A stretch of DNA of 10,717 nt from Donghicola sp036139795 (lineage in GTDB: Bacteria; Pseudomonadota; Alphaproteobacteria; Rhodobacterales; Rhodobacteraceae). Below, piece by piece: positions 7,450 to 10,717 of this stretch. The position numbers and the translations under genes are program-made. Numbering within the stretch: position 1 is the first letter of the stretch; each line of letters opens with the position of its first letter. The stretch covers positions 1 to 10,717 of the forward strand of contig JAYZYX010000332.1 of NCBI GenBank assembly GCA_036139795.1, in the 5' to 3' direction. The notes under the pieces are model-generated. The model was given only the letters and a program-made list of their open reading frames with translations. It was not told where the DNA came from and did not search any database.

Positions 7450-7756
7450 GTCGCCCGCGAACAATCAAGAACCAGAGCGGATTGCCACCCTGCCCGCACC
7501 TGCGCCCTAGCCCACTGAACGATGCCAGCTGGCCAGCGTCTTTCGCCATAGCAGAACCCGTTCGCCACCTTCACCCTGACACCTGCGGGGTCAATTAGGA
7601 TCGGTTTCACCAGTTAACCATTTGGCCCTGCATCCCGCGATAAAACTAACGTTAACTAAAAACAGACATCCGCCACCCACCGGCCTCAAAAAATGCTGGA
7701 AGCCTTGAATTTGAAGATGAAACTCAAACAGCCCATAAACCGATTCTAGTCCAATT
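7450..7756. other. Intergenic region with no supported gene, left part
   Basis: No credible coding sequence was found. To about 7600 the composition resembles the neighbouring genes; from there it becomes AT-richer. A GTG-initiated minus frame of 56 codons (7610-7440) ends inside the candidate operator and has no ribosome-binding site, so it is not called. A palindromic AACGTTAAC at 7648-7656 also occurs at 4948-4956 upstream of smoF. Promoter elements for the regulator should lie in the first 60 bases, but I see no strong -35/-10 pair. Confidence 0.5.
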
Positions 7757-7944
7757 TTGTGTGGCAGAGGCCGAAATGGAGAATATTTCGGATTTTCCAC
7801 TACCTGCCCTTTTATCACTTTCGTAAAAGGATACCCAAAACAGCCTTGAGCCACAGGACGAAATAAAACTTCGAACCCAAGTCGAAATAATTCGAATCAA
7901 ATCCCCGGCAAGCTTGATTGAGAAAATCAACCTCTGCCACACAA
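7757..7944. repeat. 188-bp inverted-repeat element with four internal hairpins
   Basis: Perfect 14-bp terminal inverted repeats, TTGTGTGGCAGAGG (7757-7770) and its complement (7931-7944), enclose an AT-rich core. Inside are four smaller inverted repeats: 7 bp at 7771-7777/7785-7791, 7 bp at 7808-7814/7824-7830, 5 bp at 7882-7886/7891-7895, and 6 bp at 7914-7919/7925-7930. The first and last abut the outer arms with no gap, so a single strand could fold into a closed multibranched structure. No target-site duplication is obvious at the ends, and no T-run follows on either strand. It could be a MITE-like non-autonomous element or a structured RNA. I do not recognise the family. Confidence 0.5.
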
Positions 7945-8379
7945 TGTTTCTGCAAATCACCCCTTAGGGAAACGACCAAACCGCCAGACTAAAAAACAAT
8001 ATCCTATTGCATTTAAACGATTTATCCAGACACCTGCGCAATCACCCCCAAGAACCTGCGAAAATGCGGCCCTTTCAATCCTGGCGACACCCCACAAGGA
8101 TGGAAACAAAGGTGTAAAATTCTCACATTTGAACCGTGTTAGCCCACAATACAATTCACCCCCAACTTTCGCCTTAAACTCCATCAAGGCAACTAATCCT
8201 AAAGGTGAGTTCTCGGCACTATTTCGCCGAGTTTATGGCGACTTATTGCTGATTATAAGCAAGTTTCCGATCACGCCTCTACTTCAGCATTACCCTTAAG
8301 GTCTGTCTGGATGTCGATCCGAAGCATTTTGCAGCCCCCCAAGGATCGTCATTCGGCGTTATGTGAGTGAGGGCTTATA
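7945..8379. other. Intergenic region with no supported gene, right part
   Basis: AT-richer than the flanking genes, with no credible coding sequence. The visible structure is a perfect 6-bp hairpin CTCGGC/GCCGAG (8212-8217/8226-8231), an imperfect 9-bp inverted repeat (8073-8081/8098-8106), and an interrupted stem just before the oxidase gene (8310-8320/8343-8353). The region must contain the oxidase promoter. I could not find a convincing -35/-10 pair, nor a typical copper-regulator palindrome. Confidence 0.5.
8310..8353 (+). promoter_or_regulatory. Interrupted stem in the oxidase leader
   Basis: GATGTCGATCC (8310-8320) can pair with GGATCGTCATT (8343-8353) with one T-T mismatch and one G-T wobble at the base. 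It leaves a 22-base loop holding a run of C residues. The core CGATCC/GGATCG is perfect. It ends 26 bp before the oxidase ATG, so it would be in the leader if transcription begins upstream. A regulatory role is a guess. Confidence 0.2.
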
Positions 8380-10479
8380 ATGACTGATATTGGGCAACGC
8401 GTTTATAGTAAACACGCGTTTACAAACGATTTACCGATCAATCCTAGAATTGACACACGGAAAACCAGCAACCTTACCATGCAGATCCAGGAAACTGATC
8501 AATTCCTGGGGATGTATGACAAGAACGGCAACAAGCTGAAAACAGAGGTCTGGGGCTATGCTGGCCCCGGCATTCCCGTCGGCTTTCACGGGCCCACCAT
8601 CATCGCCTATGAAAACAAACCGCTGACCATCACTTGGAACAACGAGCTGGATGTGGATGGGCATCTCTTGCCGGTAGATGAAACGATCCATCAGGCAGAA
8701 CCGACCGAAGGCGCGATCAATGAAGGCTTTATTCCGATCGTGACCCACCTGCACGGCGGGCATGTGGATTCGATCTACGATGGTAACCCCGATCAGTGGT
8801 ATACGCAGAACGGCGGCACCTCGGCACCGGCAGAGCCGCAGATCCCCGTGATCCACTTTGAATGGGGGTTCGGAATCTTCAAGAGCCGCTGGGAAAAGCT
8901 CTGGGACAAGGCGGTCGACAACTTTTCGGAAAACCCGAAGGGGCTGTACAGCCTGATCCTCAAGTATTTTCCGGATCAGTATCAACCACCGGAGCCGACA
9001 CCCGCGCCCACGGATGGGCCCGGCAGCACCGGTATCGATTACGTGGGCACCAGCTTTACCTATGACAACAGTCAGGAATCCGCGCCGCTGTGGTACCACG
9101 ACCATGCGCTGGGGATCACGCGCCTGAACGTCTATGCAGGGCTTGCGGGCATGTATCTATTGCAGGACGGCACCCGCGAAAAGCTGGCGAAAAAGCACTA
9201 CTTGCCTGATCTTGACGATGTGGTGGATGTGGTCATTCAGGACTATTCCTTCGATGAGGACGGCAATCTCTACTATCCGGGTCACGCCCATGACGTACTG
9301 CCAGGCGATCCGGGCAGCACAGTCGCTGACGAAGTCGGCAATGATTTCTTTGACCACAACGGCATGGACGCGGCCTCGGCCCTGCCCGAGTATTTCGGCG
9401 ATGTAATCCTGGCCAACGGCATGGCGTGGCCGACCCATGATGTGGCCCGTGGTGATGTACAGTTCACGCTGCTGAACGGCTCGGATTCGCGGTTCTACAA
9501 GCTAGAGTTGGACAACGCCTATGTCTCGGCCACCATCGTCGGTTCGGAAGGCGGGCTGATGCCCCGCGCCCGAGAGGTCTTTGACGGGGATGGCATTCAG
9601 GAAGCGGATGAGTTCATCATTCTGGCCCCAGCGGAACGTCTGGACATCGTCTTTGACTTTTCCAAGTTGAAGGACAACGACAAGGTCACACTTCTCAACA
9701 CCGGCCCCGCCTATGAGCCGTACAAAGGTGTGGACTACGAAACCGGCGAATTGAACGTGGCTACAGCGGCCACCATCGACGATCCGGTGGGCGCGATCAT
9801 GCAGTTCGATGTGGATGGCTCTTTGCGGGCTGAACACCTGCGTCTGCGCGACGGAAAAAAGCTGAACCGTGATTTCGACGAGATCAAAGGCAGCGACATC
9901 GATCACACCCGTAAATTGGGTCTCTTCGAAGGTGCGGACGAATGGGGACGGATCAAGCCACTGCTTGGAACCGCCGAAGAAGGTGCCCTCCACAGCAATG
10001 AAATGACGCCAGACGGTGCCTTTGGCCCGCTGAGTTATATGGCTCCGATCACCGAGAAGGTGCAACTGAACAGCTATGAATACTGGGACATCTTCAACTT
10101 CAGCGAAGATGCGCATCCGGTCCATATCCACCTGATCCAGTTCCAGAACGTGGCAAAATACGCCATCGACTATCTGGATGACGATGGGGACGGCATTCCC
10201 GATGACATCAACGGTGACGGTAAAATCACCTATGGGTCACAGCGCAAAGGCGATGTTCTTGGGGCGAATAACGATGTCATGATCTTTGACAAAGAAAAGC
10301 TCCCCTTCCGCGCCGAGGATGAAGGCTGGCAGGACACCACGACTGTCGGTCCTAAAGAGATGGTACGGGTGGCGGCCTATTACGACAAACCGGGCGAATA
10401 CGTCTGGCATTGTCACATCCTCAGCCACGAGGACAACGATATGATGCGCTCGTTCGTGGTCGAGGACATGCTGGTCTAA
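8380..10479 (+). CDS. CotA-like multicopper oxidase
   Basis: A 699-residue blue copper oxidase that oxidises phenols, bilirubin-like compounds or metal ions and reduces oxygen to water. All four copper motifs are present: THLHGGH (His123, His125), WYHDH (His240, His242), HPVHIH (His579, His582, His584) and HCHILSHEDNDMM. The last gives the type 1 ligands Cys678, His683 and axial Met688, with His677 and His679 for the trinuclear centre. Order and wording closely follow Bacillus CotA. The ATG at 8380 is supported by GAGGG six bases upstream and by an N-terminus (FTNDLPI) resembling that of CotA. No Sec or Tat signal is visible. Relative to CotA, about 180 residues longer, it carries an insert near 160-230 with a Pro-rich linker (PPEPTPAPTDGPG). 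Another around 597-616 (DDDGDGIPDDINGDGK) looks calcium-binding. The physiological substrate is unknown. It is divergent from the polyol operon and apparently monocistronic. Confidence 0.92.
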   Translation: MTDIGQRVYSKHAFTNDLPINPRIDTRKTSNLTMQIQETDQFLGMYDKNGNKLKTEVWGYAGPGIPVGFHGPTIIAYENKPLTITWNNELDVDGHLLPVDETIHQAEPTEGAINEGFIPIVTHLHGGHVDSIYDGNPDQWYTQNGGTSAPAEPQIPVIHFEWGFGIFKSRWEKLWDKAVDNFSENPKGLYSLILKYFPDQYQPPEPTPAPTDGPGSTGIDYVGTSFTYDNSQESAPLWYHDHALGITRLNVYAGLAGMYLLQDGTREKLAKKHYLPDLDDVVDVVIQDYSFDEDGNLYYPGHAHDVLPGDPGSTVADEVGNDFFDHNGMDAASALPEYFGDVILANGMAWPTHDVARGDVQFTLLNGSDSRFYKLELDNAYVSATIVGSEGGLMPRAREVFDGDGIQEADEFIILAPAERLDIVFDFSKLKDNDKVTLLNTGPAYEPYKGVDYETGELNVATAATIDDPVGAIMQFDVDGSLRAEHLRLRDGKKLNRDFDEIKGSDIDHTRKLGLFEGADEWGRIKPLLGTAEEGALHSNEMTPDGAFGPLSYMAPITEKVQLNSYEYWDIFNFSEDAHPVHIHLIQFQNVAKYAIDYLDDDGDGIPDDINGDGKITYGSQRKGDVLGANNDVMIFDKEKLPFRAEDEGWQDTTTVGPKEMVRVAAYYDKPGEYVWHCHILSHEDNDMMRSFVVEDMLV

Positions 10480-10509
10480 GCCAGCCGTTCGCGCATCTGC
10501 TTACCCCAG

Positions 10510-10534
10510 AGGGGCGGCGTTCCGCGTCGCCCCT
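10510..10534 (+). terminator. GC-rich hairpin after the oxidase gene
   Basis: AGGGGCGGCG (10510-10519) pairs with CGTCGCCCCT (10525-10534) through nine Watson-Crick pairs and one G-T wobble, around a 5-base TTCCG loop. It begins 30 bp past the oxidase stop. It is followed by TCCTGCT rather than a T-run, so it is a probable but imperfect intrinsic terminator or a message-stabilising stem. Confidence 0.55.
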
Positions 10535-10671
10535 TCCTGCTACGTACCTGTTGTCCCTGTCAGGACGGACACAAGGCGCACGCTATATCAAAAAGCGTTT
10601 GCGTACCGCACAGCGCCAAACAGCGATGTTCTGGTGAAAACCAAGGCGCTTCAGCAATTTAAAGGAAGAAG

Positions 10672-10690
10672 TGGTGCCCCCACACGGACC
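10672..10690 (-). other. tRNA 3'-end-like fragment, possible attachment-site remnant
   Basis: Read on the minus strand, this gives GGTCCGTGTGGGGGCACCA: a CCGTG T-stem strand, a 7-base acceptor strand TGGGGGC, discriminator A and CCA. The upstream T-stem partner CACGG is present at 10694-10690. However, the loop between the strands is only about 2 bases instead of the 7-base TTCRANN loop, so it is not an intact tRNA. Such a truncated 3' end is typical of the duplicated att core left by tRNA-integrating elements. The rest would lie beyond the window, so a chance match cannot be excluded. Confidence 0.35.
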
Positions 10691-10717
10691 CGTGAATCGT
10701 TCATTATCAATGACTTG

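Noticed and set aside
7440..7610. GTG-initiated minus-strand frame of 56 codons upstream of the regulator
   Set aside because: It has no ribosome-binding site, shows no recognisable motif, and ends inside the candidate operator.
7724..7960. Minus-strand 78-codon frame across the inverted-repeat element
   Set aside because: It has no ribosome-binding site and no recognisable family, and it passes through both arms of the repeat. It is most likely a chance frame in AT-rich DNA.
8073..8106. CRISPR-repeat-like ends (TTTCAATCC and GGATGGAAAC)
   Set aside because: They occur once only, as an imperfect inverted repeat. There is no array of regularly spaced copies.
8113..8127. CRP/FNR-like half sites TGTAA and TCACA
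   Set aside because: The spacing is 5 bases rather than the 6 of CRP sites and one half is degenerate. The site is also about 250 bp from the nearest start.
7957..8187. Minus-strand 76-codon frame in the intergenic region
   Set aside because: It has no family resemblance and lies in AT-rich non-coding DNA. No plausible promoter or partner gene is seen.
8376..8381. TATAAT sequence as a -10 element for the oxidase
   Set aside because: It overlaps the chosen ATG and has no matching -35 at a proper distance. The protein's N-terminus aligns with CotA from this ATG, so transcription must begin upstream.

Overview
The window looks like a chromosomal stretch from an alphaproteobacterium of the Rhodobacterales (Roseobacter/Rhodobacter type). 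Gene order and protein sequence match the sorbitol/mannitol (smo-mtlK) polyol operon described in Rhodobacter sphaeroides, and codon use is GC-rich. The genus assignment is inference from memory of these families, not from a search.

Positions 1-7410 hold one polyol-utilisation locus, all on the minus strand. In transcription order it contains a SorC/DeoR-type sugar-sensing regulator (7410-6466), an intrinsic terminator and a new promoter, then the periplasmic polyol-binding protein smoE. A hairpin between smoE and smoF probably lowers read-through. It is followed by the permeases smoF and smoG, the ATPase smoK, sorbitol dehydrogenase smoS and mannitol 2-dehydrogenase mtlK, which runs off the left edge. 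The genes from smoF to mtlK are packed with gaps of 12 bp or less, or overlap. Together they import sorbitol, mannitol or related hexitols and oxidise them to ketohexoses, mainly fructose. A near-identical 19-bp motif lies about 20 bp upstream of both the regulator gene and smoF. Its 8-bp core recurs in the smoE promoter, so it is a good candidate operator for the regulator.

Positions 7411-8379 are a long intergenic stretch of almost 1 kb, visibly AT-richer than the genes from about 7600 on, with no convincing gene. Its main feature is a 188-bp inverted-repeat structure (7757-7944). Perfect 14-bp arms enclose four smaller hairpins, two of which abut the arms directly. It resembles either a non-autonomous mobile element (MITE-like) or a multibranched structured RNA. 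It is the least explained object in the window.

Positions 8380-10479 (plus strand) encode a 699-residue CotA-like multicopper oxidase with all copper-ligand motifs. It has no signal peptide. It carries a roughly 60-residue insert between the first two copper motifs, and an Asp/Gly-rich, calcium-loop-like insert between the last two. A GC-rich hairpin follows the gene. At the right edge (10672-10690, minus strand) is a sequence that reads like the 3' end of a tRNA with a disrupted T-loop. It may be an integration-site remnant marking the border of an element beyond the window.
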